From Haliotis asinina (lineage: Eukaryota; Mollusca; Gastropoda; Lepetellida; Haliotidae), in NCBI RefSeq assembly GCF_037392515.1, contig NC_090291.1, positions 11,712,001-11,776,000 of the forward strand: a stretch of 64,000 nucleotides of DNA, read 5' to 3'. The notes below the pieces were generated by a model that worked only from the letters and a program-made list of their open reading frames with translations, did not search any database and was not told the DNA's origin. The translations under genes and the position numbers were made by a program. Positions 12,149-23,846 of the stretch are shown piece after piece; position 1 is the stretch's first letter; every line of letters starts with the position of its first letter.

Positions 12149-12553
12149 TACAGCGATAATGATCATATCTGTTTACATATCATGAACGGGAACACCAAGA
12201 ATCGGTTTTCAAAATCGGTACCGTGATTCCAGTTGTTTGACATAACTAGTATACATATTTTCCACTTCAAATTCCACCAAAGTTTGAAATAGAAAGTACG
12301 GAAGCTAAAACTGCCACCAGCCATTTTCATCTCTGTTTCAAGAACATAATTCATTCTTGAAAAACTTTAACATTTTTCAACTGACAATCACCTCAATATA
12401 CCACAACGTGATGAGAAATGTTTTAAACAGTAAAAGCGCAGTGAGTGCGCGTAATTGTTATAGCATGTTTCACCATTACAGCGCTTCAGTCTTCTGACCT
12501 GTATCATTGCCGTGACATCCCCCAAACACGGTGTCAACAAAAGAATGAAATAG

Positions 12554-12707
12554 GGAGTGAGTGACTGGAGTTTTACGTCGCTTTTAGCAATATTCCAACA
12601 ATATCACGACGGGGAACACCAGCAAGGGGTTTCACACATTACATCTATGTGGGGAATCGAACCTGGGTCTTCAGTGTGACAAGCGAACGCTTTAACCACA
12701 AGGCAAA
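12554..12707 (-). mobile_element. F1 SINE, full length
   Basis: Minus strand, GTTTTACGTCGCTTTTAGC, B box complement GGGGAATCGAACCTGGGTC, head GCGAACGCTTTAACCACAAG. Confidence 0.9.
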
Positions 12708-14142
12708 TCTAAATAGGTAGGGGTATGTGAATTCGGGTGCAGTTTTTCATACCACGAGGCAACTCGTAAAAGTAAACGTTGTTTACTAAACATTAACATG
12801 TCTGGAAAATATGTGCAATATTTCTTGTCAAGACGGGACACGGATTGTACAAGAACGTACAAAACGGTTAAATGCGTTGTGCAGAATCGCGTCCCTTGGT
12901 AGTGGCAGTAATCGATGAATCACATGTCTAGCTTTCCTCATACAATCCTCTCACTCATGGTTTCGCCAAAGTAGTAAGTCTCTGATCTTTTCTTCAGTTC
13001 CGATTCTGACCTGAGTATAGGTTCTCGGTACAACTTTACACCCGCCTGTCTTTGTTGGCAAATGACGCTTGTTTATTTGTTGGTTTGTGTGTGTTAGTTT
13101 GCTTGTGCGTATTCAATCAATCAATGTTCAATGTTGCTTGTGAAATAGATGGTCTGTGCTCTATTATACGAACACTCCATTTTCCTTGTATCTAGGGCCT
13201 ATTCGAAACTAAAGCTTCGTTCTACATACGATATGAAACGCGGTAGAAATAGCCATCCAAACAAATCACGCCAAATCAATTTTTAGGGTCATCCTAATGT
13301 GACGTCACTTCCTAAACAGAGTTATGACAGATAATGGCACAGGTTATTTGTAACAGAGTGTCCATAAACCGCCCTGGAAAATTGAACATGGTTCTGTAAA
13401 GACTGAAGATTATCAATATTACTTGAATTGACTTATTTTACAACCACAGCTAACGATGACAACATCACAGGGATGATTACATTTGTTTCTCAGAGAAAGA
13501 ACAATCCGATAATGGCATCAGTTCTCTTGCAACACACATCTCCTCCCTGACGAAAGCATGGATTACGCTGCAGTAGATTTGTTGGATTCAGATAGTGGAG
13601 CGCAGCCCAAACATCATTACATCCCCGTTGGACGACAGTAATCTGGTGTGAGAGTCGGCTCAAGGTGGATCTAGTGTCAAGCCGATCTCAGACGCCATTT
13701 ATCGTCGAGCACAGTGGGCGCAGCTATCGTGAAGCTGTGTTCATCCGCTATCACCATCACCAACGTCATCACCACCATCACCATCACCATCACCATCACC
13801 TCATACTGACCACACGATGATAAATATTTGACACTGAATTCGCTGAAGAAACCCCTCATCTGTCAAGACCATTTCTGGTGACATTGTTGTGCAAATGTGC
13901 AAAACCCATTTATAATGTCCCCGGCTGTAATATAGCAAATATATCTCTGCCGTTTTACTGGAATAATCTATCTATATTTGAGTCTGAACTACACAAACCG
14001 GTGGCTGATAGTAGTGGCATTGTATAACATTGGGCGATGAACCGCAAAGATGAGAAAATCACATGTTATTTGTCCCCATCTCAGAACAAATCCACATCTC
14101 ATTAGGTGCTGCATGTTAATCAGCTTTATCTCACCAACCGAG
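12708..14142. other. Single-copy sequence, no gene seen
   Basis: Start of the unique spacer X. The only structure noted is a CACCAT microsatellite near 13,747-13,800. Confidence 0.45.
13747..13800 (+). repeat. (CACCAT)n microsatellite
   Basis: About eight units, imperfect at the 5' side. Confidence 0.85.
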
Positions 14143-14299
14143 AGGCGATGGGGTAGCCTTGTGATTAAAGCCTTCGCTCGCCACGCTGAAATCCGGGTTC
14201 GATTCCCTATATAGACACGGTGTTTAATGCCCGGTTCTGGTGTCCCCCACGGTGATATTGCTGGACTGTTGCTAATAGCGGAGTAAAACCTCACTCACT
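14143..14299 (+). mobile_element. F1 SINE, full length
   Basis: A box GGGTAGCCTTGTGATTAAAG, B box GGTTCGATTCCC, CCCCCACGGTGATATTGCTG, tail GCGGAGTAAAACCTCACTCAC. Confidence 0.9.
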
Positions 14300-15497
14300 A
14301 GGGTGATTATTTCTGACGCTGCATCAACAGTTTTTAATCTTTCTCTGCAAAGACGTGATCACCTTCAAATCTTCGACCCCTAACACTGACCTACGGCACA
14401 AATATTCATCTCAAAGTTCCTCCCTTTTCTACGTAATTCTTTTTTCCTAATGGTGGCTTATGTCATAAGAAGGGAACCTGTCACAATCGATAAAAGAACA
14501 TATATCGCATGCACATATTCCTGTGAACACAAAGCTGGTAGCAGAATGCTCGGACACTTACCAATTTTCTCCAAGGTGTAATACAAATTTTTTAATTATA
14601 TGTATGGCTCCTAACGGAAAACCGTTTTCATTACCGGCCCTGAATATGTATGAGTATTTACCGCAGACATAGCCTCGACCTCACGTCCATGAGATCCTGC
14701 GTTCGGTTAGCCCTAATCCGTACTTAATCGTGGTCCAATTTACGAATTAATCAACTTCTGAAGAAATGTCCCCACTGACTAAAGTGAGAAAATCATTTTA
14801 TGACAAGTATTATCATAGCCTAATCTAACAATGTATGACGGTTTCTGGTACAGGAGTCTGCACGTGACAGCACAAACTGGTAGCAGCACACTGACTTCTT
14901 TCACCGAGATCTCGCGAGAATATTGGAACAGTTTTGAACAAATGATTTATTATTAGAAAATGTGATGGGGTGACTTGGAGAATGTGCGAGTGTGACGTAT
15001 CGTTTCTTTATCTAAGAATAACGTGAGATGCCCAAGATGTTCTGGAATCGATCACAGTGTTACCTCGCTGCCCCCAAGACACCCAGCTTACTGAACTAAT
15101 GAAAAGCGTAATGTACTATGCCAGTCGCTCTTTTCACTTGTACCATGAGTATGGCCCCGTAAATAACTGACTAGTCTTTGCAAGGCTATGTTCTATATCG
15201 TTCCTTTACGCGAACACGTGTGAAATCAGCCCTGTTTGATAGTTATTCATAAACACGTGGCTACGGAATAGAACAATTAGGTATTAGGTATGGGTTTTGA
15301 ACTGAGGGGGAAATTGCGCAAGTCATATATCAATGCTATCATCTTGACTCATGTTCAGAAGATGTAAGATCAAGATTACAACACACGTACAAAACCTGGA
15401 GACATGCCCTTTCCTCACTCGCACTGGATTCCAAAAGTCCATAAACATCCATGCAAAACATACGGGGATGTCAAAGAGTGTCATGCGACTCTCGTTG
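14300..15497. other. Single-copy sequence, no gene seen
   Basis: No exon-like frame, RNA gene or repeat recognised. Confidence 0.4.
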
Positions 15498-15636
15498 AGA
15501 GTGAGTGAGTTTTACGCCGTTTAAAGCAGTATTTAAGAATCATCACTGCTTGGGACACCAGAAATGGACTTGACATATTATACCCATGTGGGTAATTGAA
15601 CCTGGGTCTTTGGCCATTGTGCTACCCCACCGCCCC
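15498..15636 (-). mobile_element. F1 SINE with internal deletion in head
   Basis: GTGAGTGAGTTTTACGCCG at the 3' end, GGGACACCAGAAATGG body; between the B box and the head about 20 bases are missing. Confidence 0.85.
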
Positions 15637-15679
15637 CTCTTGCACACAGGTTGTTCCATCAAAATTACAACGTATAAGA

Positions 15680-15790
15680 ACCCGAACCAGACAATCCAGT
15701 GATCAACAGCGGACTTGATTATTTACAGATCGCCACCACATACCTGCAATATTGTTGAGTGCGGTGTAAAACTAAACTCACTCACTCACA
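15680..15790 (+). mobile_element. Rearranged F2 repeat
   Basis: The 3' half (CAGATCGCCACCACATACCT to GCGGTGTAAAACTAAACTCA) is plus-strand, while the preceding CCAGACAATCCAGTGATCAA is the complement of normal F2 order, so part of the element is inverted. Confidence 0.75.
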
Positions 15791-15885
15791 CAAAACCAAG
15801 ATGATGTTAGTGAGTATGCGTGTGTTTACGGTTATTTCTTTTATTCACTGCAATAGTATACTAGCAATTCAGTCATAGTCGACAC

Positions 15886-16108
15886 GTGAAGGTCCCGGGG
15901 TAGAATAGGCCTTCAGCAACCCATGCTTGCCGTAAAAGGTGACTGTGCTTGTGGTAAGAGACGACTAACGGGATCGGGTGGTCAGGCTCGCTGACTTGGT
16001 TGACATATGTCATCGGTTCCCAATTGCGCAGATAGATATTTACAGACCGCCGCCATATAGCTGGAATATTGCTGAGTGCGGCGTAAAACTAAACTCACTC
16101 ACTCACTC
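15886..16108 (+). mobile_element. F2 repeat, best preserved copy
   Basis: Contains in order AGGTCCCGGGGTAGAATAGG, AACCCATGCTTGCCG, GATCGGGTGGTCAGGCTCGC, CATCGGTTCCCAATTGCGCA, CAGACCGCCGCCATATAGCT and GCGGCGTAAAACTAAACTCA with a (CACT)n tail. No A or B box seen. Confidence 0.9.
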
Positions 16109-16715
16109 AGTCATAGTCCTGGAAATGGTTTCACAGAAAGTTGATTCATTTTCCTGATATTTATTCATCGCAATAGTAGGTAATTGTCACTGGGTTTTCT
16201 TTTTCATCCAAGTAATATGGTCATTGATGTTGTATCCATCGCAGTGGTCTATGTGAGCGTATGTCTGGTTCTATGACACAGTACTGTAAAAATACCAACA
16301 TTCGCAAGACAACAATCTTCAGAAACATTCCGTGTTGGCGAGGGAAAGGATTTCATGCTTAAGATATTATCATACCGAAAATGACTCGTTGTTTTCTTTG
16401 AGGCAAAGCATATGGTTTCAACAAATATACTTGTTTAAAGCTATTTATAAGGCGTGAAAGTGCATCCACTGCTTAATGTGGCTTTATTTTTAGCTAAGGA
16501 CCGCGATGCAAGATTATCGCATAACGCACACAATATCCCCCATCGAGCTATACTGAAATAGAGAATACTAGTTGAGCTGGATTCCTTGTCTGGTTTCAAT
16601 ATTTGAGAAACTTTCAAACGGCGGGATGGAACCACCAAGTGCAACATGCCTCATACGCATACCGTGAGTCTTCAAGACTGTCTGATGGAATGGGTTTGTC
16701 ATGAGCTAACGTACT
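16109..16715. other. No gene seen
   Basis: Unique sequence between repeats. Confidence 0.4.
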
Positions 16716-16850
16716 ATGGTTTTACGCCGCTTTTCGCTATTTTCCAGCAACATCACGGCGTGGAACACCAGAAATGGGCTGTACACACTGTACCCATATG
16801 GGGAAGTGAACCCTGGTCTTCAGTGTGACTTTAACCAATAGACTATCCCA
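16716..16850 (-). mobile_element. F1 SINE
   Basis: Minus strand with TTTTACGCCGCTTTTCGC, CATCACGGCGTGGAACACC and a head lacking the GCGAACG portion. Confidence 0.85.
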
Positions 16851-17189
16851 GGTAGGATGTACATTGTTAAAACATGGGTTCATGAACTCAGTTCTTACTT
16901 TTCTGGAAATGGGCACACCAATACAAGGCGAGATTAATAGACAATAATCAATAACACTGTGACACAAATGCCACTGGCGTCTGTAGATAATTGTTTATCA
17001 TCATTCACAGATGGACACTTCAGATAATCAGCCATCTGGTCTTTACCTTCCACTGCATCAGTTCATCTTCTTCATCATCAGTTCAGACAGGCAGAGACCA
17101 GATCTGTTGTCCAAGGAAGGTTTCAAATTAACACCTGTTCGAGTTGACCTTACCGTCTCTGAACTTCTGCACCTTCATTCGACATGCCT

Positions 17190-17318
17190 CAGTGAGGTTT
17201 TAACGCCACTTTAAGCAATAGTCTAGCAATATCACTGCCCGAGACACCAGAATTAGCCTAATACATTGTACCCATGTGGAAATCGAAACACGGCCTTTGG
17301 CGTGACGAGCGAACTCTT
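17190..17318 (-). mobile_element. F1 SINE, diverged
   Basis: Minus strand, TTTTAACGCCACTTTAAGCA, ATTGTACCCATGTGGAAATC; head ends at GACGAGCGAACTC. Confidence 0.75.
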
Positions 17319-18099
17319 CCAGCAGAAGACTTTTAATTAGATATTGACAATAACATATCCGGCCACTAAATGGACATACGGATGACCTGATTCAGATTCC
17401 TGGCACTTGAAAGATTTGATAATTGGTTTGAGGTTTATGGACAGCTTAGAGTGAACTATTAACAACCAGACAAGTGTCTGTTATACCTACAGCTGTGTCA
17501 GCTGTATGAAGGAGGTCACACTGGTATAAATATGTGTGACCCGAGTGCTTCTATAACATACTCTGGAACATTGTCTCATTGCATCTCTCAAACGGGATTT
17601 CAGAATGTCGGTGTGGAATCAACCAGCTCTACACCAAGTGCTGTCACGTGGACATTGCAGCCATATATCGAACATGTCTTCTGTCTGCGGGGCACTGTCC
17701 CAATCACCTTTTGGATCTGAGGTAAGACGTGCTTAACTGTCAGCTGATCTTGACTTAAATAATCGAATCTGGTCAAATAACAGGAATTTTGCTGAATGCG
17801 GCATAAAAAAACAAAAAGAGTCTTCTCTAACGATCACGTGTAAAGTGCCGGAGGTACATGTATTCCCCGATACGCCACAGGCAATCGTAGTTATTATCGT
17901 GGTGGTATTTCCATACATGGACAAGTATAGTCAAACCAGGAACACGGATGTTTTGTCTCCTGGAGATGTAGACGTATGAACAAACAACTTGCTGGCAATT
18001 GGGGAGGGGATGACCAGCAAAACGTAATTGTGCTTTACCTATTTCGAAACAAGTGAGTGGACATTTTATGCAGTAGATTTTATGCCACAGGTATTGGAG

Positions 18100-18225
18100 A
18101 ATTATTAGATATATTAGATTTAATATGGATGAGAATGGGTAGGGGAAGGAAGGGATGGGAGTAGGGTACGGGTGAAGGTGTATAGGGATGAGTGGGGGGT
18201 CTAAGAGATGGGTAATGGGGGTCAC
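18100..18225 (+). repeat. Purine-rich tract of module copy 2
   Basis: Shorter version of the GGGTAGG and GGATGGG-rich run at 11,180-11,590. Confidence 0.65.
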
Positions 18226-18707
18226 TGAAGAATGGTCCTCCTCTCAAAACTCTATTTCCAGACATCAGTCATATACCACGTGTCTGTGACCAAAAAAAAA
18301 GAATATTTACACGGCGTTCGTGACATTTCAGTCTTCACCATCCAGCACCGACGCCTGCAGCAACATCCGCGGTACTTTAGAGCAGATCGCTGTCTAGGGC
18401 CTCGTACGGGTTGTTAAGGAGCCCAGTTTTAACACTTTGTGGATTTGACCTACAGACAAGAGAACAACATTTGAGGCTATATTCTGAATTTAATGAACTA
18501 TAGCATACCATTCCTCAGGACACATTGCCATCGATGTTTTGTACTTGATAACGTGGAATGGAGTGCGGTACATATCATCATCGTTCATGACTTCCACATT
18601 TACACTGACCTTGGACCAAGTCATATGCGCGGAAACGTTTTATTAAAAGCATCAACATAATCACTGTCACCACTACCATCATCGTCATCACCATCTTCAT
18701 CATCATC

Positions 18708-18876
18708 AAGGGGCCGTGTTAAAGCCTAGCTGTTAAAGTGTTCGCTCCTCATGCCGAAGACCCTTCGGTCCACTCCCGACATGGGTACAATGTGTGAGGC
18801 AGATTTCTGGTGTCTCCAGTCGTGACCTGGGATGTAGTAAAAAAGAAAAACGGCGTAAAGCTTCACTCATTCACTT
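18708..18876 (+). mobile_element. F1 SINE of module copy 2
   Basis: Has the tRNA-like head (AAGTGTTCGCTCCTCATGCC) that copy 1 lost, after an interrupted CATCAT run; ends AACGGCGTAAAGCTTCACTC. Confidence 0.85.
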
Positions 18877-19364
18877 ATATGAATGAGCATATCTGAGGTC
18901 ATGACAGGGAACATCAAGAATCGGTTCCCAAAATACAGTTCATGATTCGAATTGTTTTCTATTTTAAGTTACTTCAAACTTCCCCAAATCAAAAGTATGG
19001 AGGCTAAAACTGCCACCAGCCATTCTCATCTCTCTTTCAAGTTCATTCTTGAAAAAGCATGTTTCCACTGAGAATTACCTCAATCTACCACAACGTGAAA
19101 AAGACCATTTCGTTGTAATCTGAATGTCATAACGTCCATGGAATTCAATGTCTTTGATGGTATATAAATGAGAAATGTTTTAAACAGTAAAAGCGGAGTG
19201 AGTGCGCGTAATTACAACAGCATGTTTTACCATTACAGCGCTTCAGTCTTCTGGAGTGTATCGTTGCCGTTACATCACCAAACACGGTGCCAACAAAGAA
19301 ATAACATTATGTGTGAATGAGTTTGTCTGGTCAGCATGGGAGGAAACCCCGGAATTCTTCTCAA

Positions 19365-19460
19365 ACGTTTACCGATTTGGTGAAACCCACAAGATCGGTT
19401 CTGACAAACCTTAGGCAATGATCAGAGGCAAAGTGGGATTTGAACCAACGGAGCCTTGTG
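19365..19460 (-). mobile_element. F3 fragment
   Basis: GGTGAAACCCACAAGATCGG and GGGATTTGAACC resemble the F3 copies at 120-315 and 53,825-54,000. Confidence 0.5.
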
Positions 19461-19845
19461 ACTCACTGAATATCTGTGGCCATCATCATAAGACATTCAA
19501 TGTGCTCAAGTCGTCGAAATCATTCCTCCGTGCCTCGTTACTGGGATTATGCACTCAAATCATTTCTCTGGTCGCCTCTGGTCACAAACCATTGATAACG
19601 GGTTGTCTGTACTAAAATTCTGTTCTTGAATTCACTTAATTTCAAGCTTTTTAACTATACTCATACCTCACCAAATCCGACTTTGCTGTAACCAGGACGT
19701 GCAGCCATTTTCCTGATCAATTCAACTTCACATGTTGGATATGACGAAAACTATGAACGACTTACGTTACAGTTGTTCAACTGGATGACTGGTTGAAAAA
19801 AAGGTTGATATTGCACTGTACTTTTCGATGTTTGGGGAGCAAGTC

Positions 19846-19908
19846 AGTTTAGTGTTACGCCGATATACTGAGGAAAATTCGGGTTAACACATTATACCTA
19901 CGTGGGTA
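19846..19908 (-). mobile_element. F1 fragment
   Basis: AGTGTTACGCCGATATACTG followed, after a gap, by ACACATTATACCTACGTGGG. Confidence 0.6.
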
Positions 19909-20035
19909 GACCATTAATCTATTTACGAGGTAATTCCAATTTTGGTTCTCCGGTAACCTGTGCTGGTCGTAGCGAGGAAACAAATGGATCTGTGAGTTCT
20001 CACAACAACAGAATTAGTTGCTCTGAATATCTATC

Positions 20036-20115
20036 ACTGGATTGCCTGACCCAAACCCGACTAATTTACAGGCCGCCGGCAAACAACCCACAAACAACCC
20101 ACAAACAACCATCAG
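20036..20115 (+). mobile_element. F2 fragment plus short tandem repeat
   Basis: CACTGGATTGCCTGACCCAA and ATTTACAGGCCGCCGG are F2; three near-copies of ACAAACAACCC follow. Confidence 0.6.
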
Positions 20116-20888
20116 CATCCCACTTGTTTTCATGCAACAGTCGTATTCTGTTCTCTATTCATCAGTCCAGGCAACAACGCTACCTCATCCCAAAGGACTT
20201 ACAACAAATCTGACACAAGACCTCCCAAAATGGGCCAAAGCTGTAAATACTCCAGTTACTCCTTTGCCCCTTAACTCGCATCCATTTCATGATTCCTGTT
20301 TTCTTTCCATAAATCCCTTGACCAGAGCAAGACAGAGCATCCGAAACGTCTGGGAGAAGTTTTCCGGTTTCTAATTCAATACAAATATTAAATCAGTTTT
20401 CAGATTACTTATCCAATTACCCCTGTTGAGGAGTGAAACCCGTTACCTAATGGGATTACTTTCCAGCTTTAAAAGAACAGCGTCATACAGATTGATTATT
20501 TAAAGCAACAACATTCCAGTTTCAATGTCGCGTATAAATTCCAGTAATATTCCCAGACTGTCGTTCCTCTGAAAAATATCCTCAAGGTTGTGTGTATCAT
20601 AGTCTAGGAGTGATTGTGTTCCATGATAATATTGATTGATAAACAAATGCAGCCAGGAGTCTAAGACACAGTTAGATCTAGGCGAATAGATCGTGCATGC
20701 ATTATGCATGGAGGTAAATTGTTTCCAAGCATTGGTTAGGCTGGTGTGGTAGGATTATACACTGTCATTTGATACTTATGAGTGTTGATTTGTGAGCGGA
20801 CATTCTACTATTTGACATCAGTTGGCCAGAATACGCACACCTTATCGGGAACACCTCCTATTACCTTGGATCGGCACTATCAGGAAGA
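20116..20888. other. No gene seen
   Basis: A 110-codon open frame (to 20,374) begins inside the F2 fragment and lacks supporting splice or codon signals. Confidence 0.4.
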
Positions 20889-20995
20889 GAGCGATGTGGT
20901 AGCTCAGTGGTTAAGGTGTTCGCTCATTACGGGTTCCATTCTTCACATGGGCACAATGTGTGAAACCAATTTCCCATTGCTGGAATAATGAGGTA
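20889..20995 (+). mobile_element. F1 SINE, internally deleted
   Basis: Head GTGGTAGCTCAGTGGTTAAG, then GGGTTCCATTCTTCACATGG and ATTGCTGGAATAATG; no GCGGCGTAAAAC end. Confidence 0.8.
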
Positions 20996-21009
20996 CTCGG
21001 GAGGCATTT

Positions 21010-21856
21010 AGAAGTCGATATTCTAATATACGACAAAATGTTATGTATGTCAACTTCTTCTTTATTGTTTTCACAACGTTTCTGGGCAGAATAATGTTTA
21101 ATGTGATGTAAACACCTACTCACTCACTCACCATTTGAAAGACGTTTATGCGTGGATGATTAAGGTATACGGTCATTAAATTTCATAGTAAAACGGACTA
21201 TGCCTTTGGCAGAGATTTCTCATGGTTGGGGGAAAGATTATGTTGCTTTGATTTAGATCAATGATTACAATATTCTGCCTGTCGACCCCGAATACATGAG
21301 ATATTTCAGAAGACAGGTACATTAGTTTTCATCCTCTTAACTGAGTATTGATAAATTTCACTGGTGTAGATGTATCCCCTCTATGTAGAAGGGGGTTAAA
21401 ATGATCTTCAGAAACCGATGTTTGTTCTCAGTGTTGGTCTTATTTATAAAAGGTACTCAGGAACGTATGCTTTCGTATGGGGCAAGTTTCGGGATCGAAC
21501 GAACAGGGACGCTAACTCCGTGTCTGCGTTCCACCCATATGTTAGCGGCTACAATCTGTTGCCATGGAGGCAAGGTAAAGGAATTAGTGTGTGATGCTTC
21601 ATTACAACTTGCAGCACAGGTGTGTGATTGTATTGATTGTGTCTAGACAATGGTACCAGTAGGTGTAGCCCAGCAGGTGTCCCGGGACAAGTCTGGTGGT
21701 GGTTGCATTAATTGGCGTGTTTGGATTTGTAATATGGAAGACGAGGTGCCTTTAATAAAGCAAAGCTTCAAGACAATTGGATGGGTTTGGCCCTAGTTTC
21801 CGCCGTGAATTGTTACGCTCGTGCGCCGTTCACGAACCTATGAATCTTAAAGAGAA
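21010..21856. other. No gene seen
   Basis: Unique sequence; a (CTCA)n trace near 21,118-21,131 may be an orphan SINE tail. Confidence 0.4.
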
Positions 21857-21982
21857 GTGGGGTAGCGTGTTTAAAGCATGGGACACTCCGAAGACCCATG
21901 TTCGGGAACAATATGTAAAGCACATTCCTGGTGTTCCATGCCGTGAAATTCCTAAATGTGGCATAAAACCATATTCATTCAG
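21857..21982 (+). mobile_element. F1 SINE, diverged
   Basis: GGGGTAGCGTGTTTAAAGC, CCGAAGACCCATGTTCGGGA, GGTGTTCCATGCCGTGAAAT and GTGGCATAAAACC. Confidence 0.8.
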
Positions 21983-22125
21983 TTTAAACCTGGGATCGAA
22001 CCCCTTCTCGTCTTACTGAACTTGCAATAATAACCTGTAATCGTGCTAGTGCTCGCTAACGGGTTCCACCAAAATGGTTAACGTCTGAGATACCAGCTGC
22101 CTTTCGGGTTGTCCTCTCAGCCATG

Positions 22126-22178
22126 TCAGTCGGGTAGCCCAGTGGTTCAAGCGTTCGCTCGTCACTCGTTCACTCTCA
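22126..22178 (+). mobile_element. F1 head fragment
   Basis: GGGTAGCCCAGTGGTTCAAG and CGTTCGCTCGTCACTCG only. Confidence 0.7.
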
Positions 22179-22751
22179 CAGTAAGACGACATGCCTTGAT
22201 GGTTAGTTTCAAAATGCCGGTAACCAGTGTGACTCACATCACAACACATACTAAATGGATATCGTCTGAGGTTGAAATATTATTTCCACTGAAGAGAGAA
22301 TATTTCACCGTCTGTTTTGCATTCGAAAGCTGAAAACAAACTGTTAACTGTATCGTTACAAAAGATGTAAAGTAATGTCCTTGCTGTATCATTGACGCTA
22401 TGGAGAACTCCGCTTGTCTCGAAGATAATATTTTTTCGATAACTCCAAGAACTCTGAGATGAACGTCATGAGAACATTGTTGGCGAACCCGTCTGTCTTG
22501 AGGCAAGTGTGGCCCGCGTGCGATGTCCTGTTACGTCGAATCTAGTTAACACGACTACAGCAACGACACTAGACACTGTACAGGAACATGTCACAACTTG
22601 GTTATCCATATGTGCGTCATCCCTCTGATGGAATCGATATAATTTCAAGCAAATATGGCATGTTGTAATGGAACATCTCAGACCTGTGAAATGAAGGTTA
22701 ATCTTCAAAAGTGCTCTCATATTTTTTAAAATCGGCGGTCATCTGAATTAA
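22179..22751. other. No gene seen
   Basis: Unique sequence with no recognised repeat. Confidence 0.4.
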
Positions 22752-22892
22752 CTGAGTACAATTTTCCGCCGCTGCAGTATTCGAGCAACATCACTGCCTG
22801 GGATTAGAAATGTGATTCATACATTGTACCCCTGTGAGGAATCGAACCCAGAACTTCGTCGTGACGAGCTTACGCTTTACCCATAAGGCAAG
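22752..22892 (-). mobile_element. F1 SINE
   Basis: Minus strand; GAGGAATCGAACCCAGAAC and GACGAGCTTACGCTTTACCC mark the tRNA-like head. Confidence 0.85.
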
Positions 22893-22937
22893 GGGTTGCA
22901 AGGATGCAACAATGGCGGATGGTGATGGTGGGTTGGG

Positions 22938-23047
22938 GCGTTCGACCCACATGGGCACAGTGAAACCCATTGCTGGTGTCCCCCGCCGTGACAGAACTGG
23001 AATGTTTGCTATAAGCGGCGTAAAACTAGATTCACTCACTCACTGGT
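22938..23047 (+). mobile_element. F1 SINE, 5' truncated
   Basis: Starts at TTCGACCCACATGGGCACAG, ends AGCGGCGTAAAACTAGATTC with a CACTCACTCACT tail. It lies head-to-head with the copy at 22,752-22,892. Confidence 0.85.
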
Positions 23048-23671
23048 TCATTAAAGAATCTGCTCATAATATCAAGCACTAGTTTAGACTGGCTGACTAT
23101 AGGCTGAAGTCATCTGTCTTGAATAGCTCCTATCAATTGTTAATCAAAGGTACACTTTCATGTTAGAAATTGAATCCGACAAATTACTCCGACCGTCAGC
23201 ATCGACATCAAACAAAGTCCCGGGGCACCTGCTGTTCGATATATCCATGTATAGATGACCACAGATGTCCAGGAACAGTCGATACAATCAGACATCATTG
23301 TAGCGAGCTCTAATGAAACATCACGGAAATGTAAACTCACTGTGACCTGCCTCTGTATCGACAGGTTGATTAGCCGGTGTCATATACCGATGTGACACAA
23401 CAATACCAATAACCTGCATATTCTAGGTAGAAAGTTTATGGTGAGTTCGACTAGGCAGTGCTTTATGGGAGAAGTCTCATTCGCCCTGAGCCCCGAGCCC
23501 TGAGTACTAATCTGATGATGAGCCTCAAGGGCCAGTCTGGCTGTGTCAAGGTCACCCTGAACCCTCTCTACTGCATTTTCACATTAATCTTAACTTATAA
23601 TAATAGTAATTACAGACACAGTATATTCAGACAGACGATACCGTTGGGTGTTTTTGCTTCCAACGTGTGGT
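23048..23671. other. No gene seen
   Basis: Unique sequence between repeats. Confidence 0.4.
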
Positions 23672-23846
23672 GGTGTGGTGGCCTGATGGTTAAAGCGTTA
23701 ACTCGTGATGCTGAAGACCCGGGTTCAGATCCCAACACGGTACAATGTGTTAATATGATGCCCAGTTCTTGTGTAACCTGCAGTCATATTCATGGATTAT
23801 TGCCGAAGGCTAAAAGCGGCGTAAACCTAAATTGACTCACTCAAAG
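23672..23846 (+). mobile_element. F1 SINE, full length
   Basis: GTGGTGGCCTGATGGTTAAA, GACCCGGGTTCAGATCCC, AAAGCGGCGTAAACCTAAAT and a short CACTC tail; a long frame through it is fortuitous. Confidence 0.9.

Larger units (their letters stand above)
1..12340 (+). repeat. Arm A of a large inverted duplication
   Basis: The whole span matches the reverse complement of 42,385-54,131 in order: the SINE at 1-112, the two gene exons, SINEs near 1.1, 3.3, 5.2, 8.9 and 10.1 kb, and the polypurine tract at 11.2-11.6 kb all recur mirrored. By eye, aligned stretches are about 85-95% identical with many small indels; exons are higher. Arm A carries inserts that A' lacks at 4,429-4,841, 7,413-7,847 and 7,921-8,311. 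The match is still running at base 1, so the arm continues left of the window. The inner end is near 12,340, where A' meets the foldback element. Confidence 0.93.
9733..12547 (+). repeat. Module M, copy 1
   Basis: A 2.8-kb stretch present three times in the window: here, shortened at 17,530-19,296 (same orientation), and inverted at 42,385-45,470. Landmarks: GTCACGTGGACATTGCAGCC, CACCTTTTGGATCTG, GTATTCCCGGATACC, the polypurine tract, CTTGGACCAAGTCATA, AAACTGCCACCAGCC and GCGCTTCAGTCTTCTG. Confidence 0.8.
17530..19296 (+). repeat. Module M, copy 2 (shortened)
   Basis: Same orientation as 9,733-12,547 but lacking the counterpart of about 10,030-10,870, including its F1 and most of its F2 copy. 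From 19,020 it shares TTCATTCTTGAAAAA and GCGCTTCAGTCTTCTG with copy 1, sequence that A' lacks. Confidence 0.8.

Noticed and set aside
23458..23835. 125-codon frame
   Set aside because: Its second half is a translated F1 SINE.
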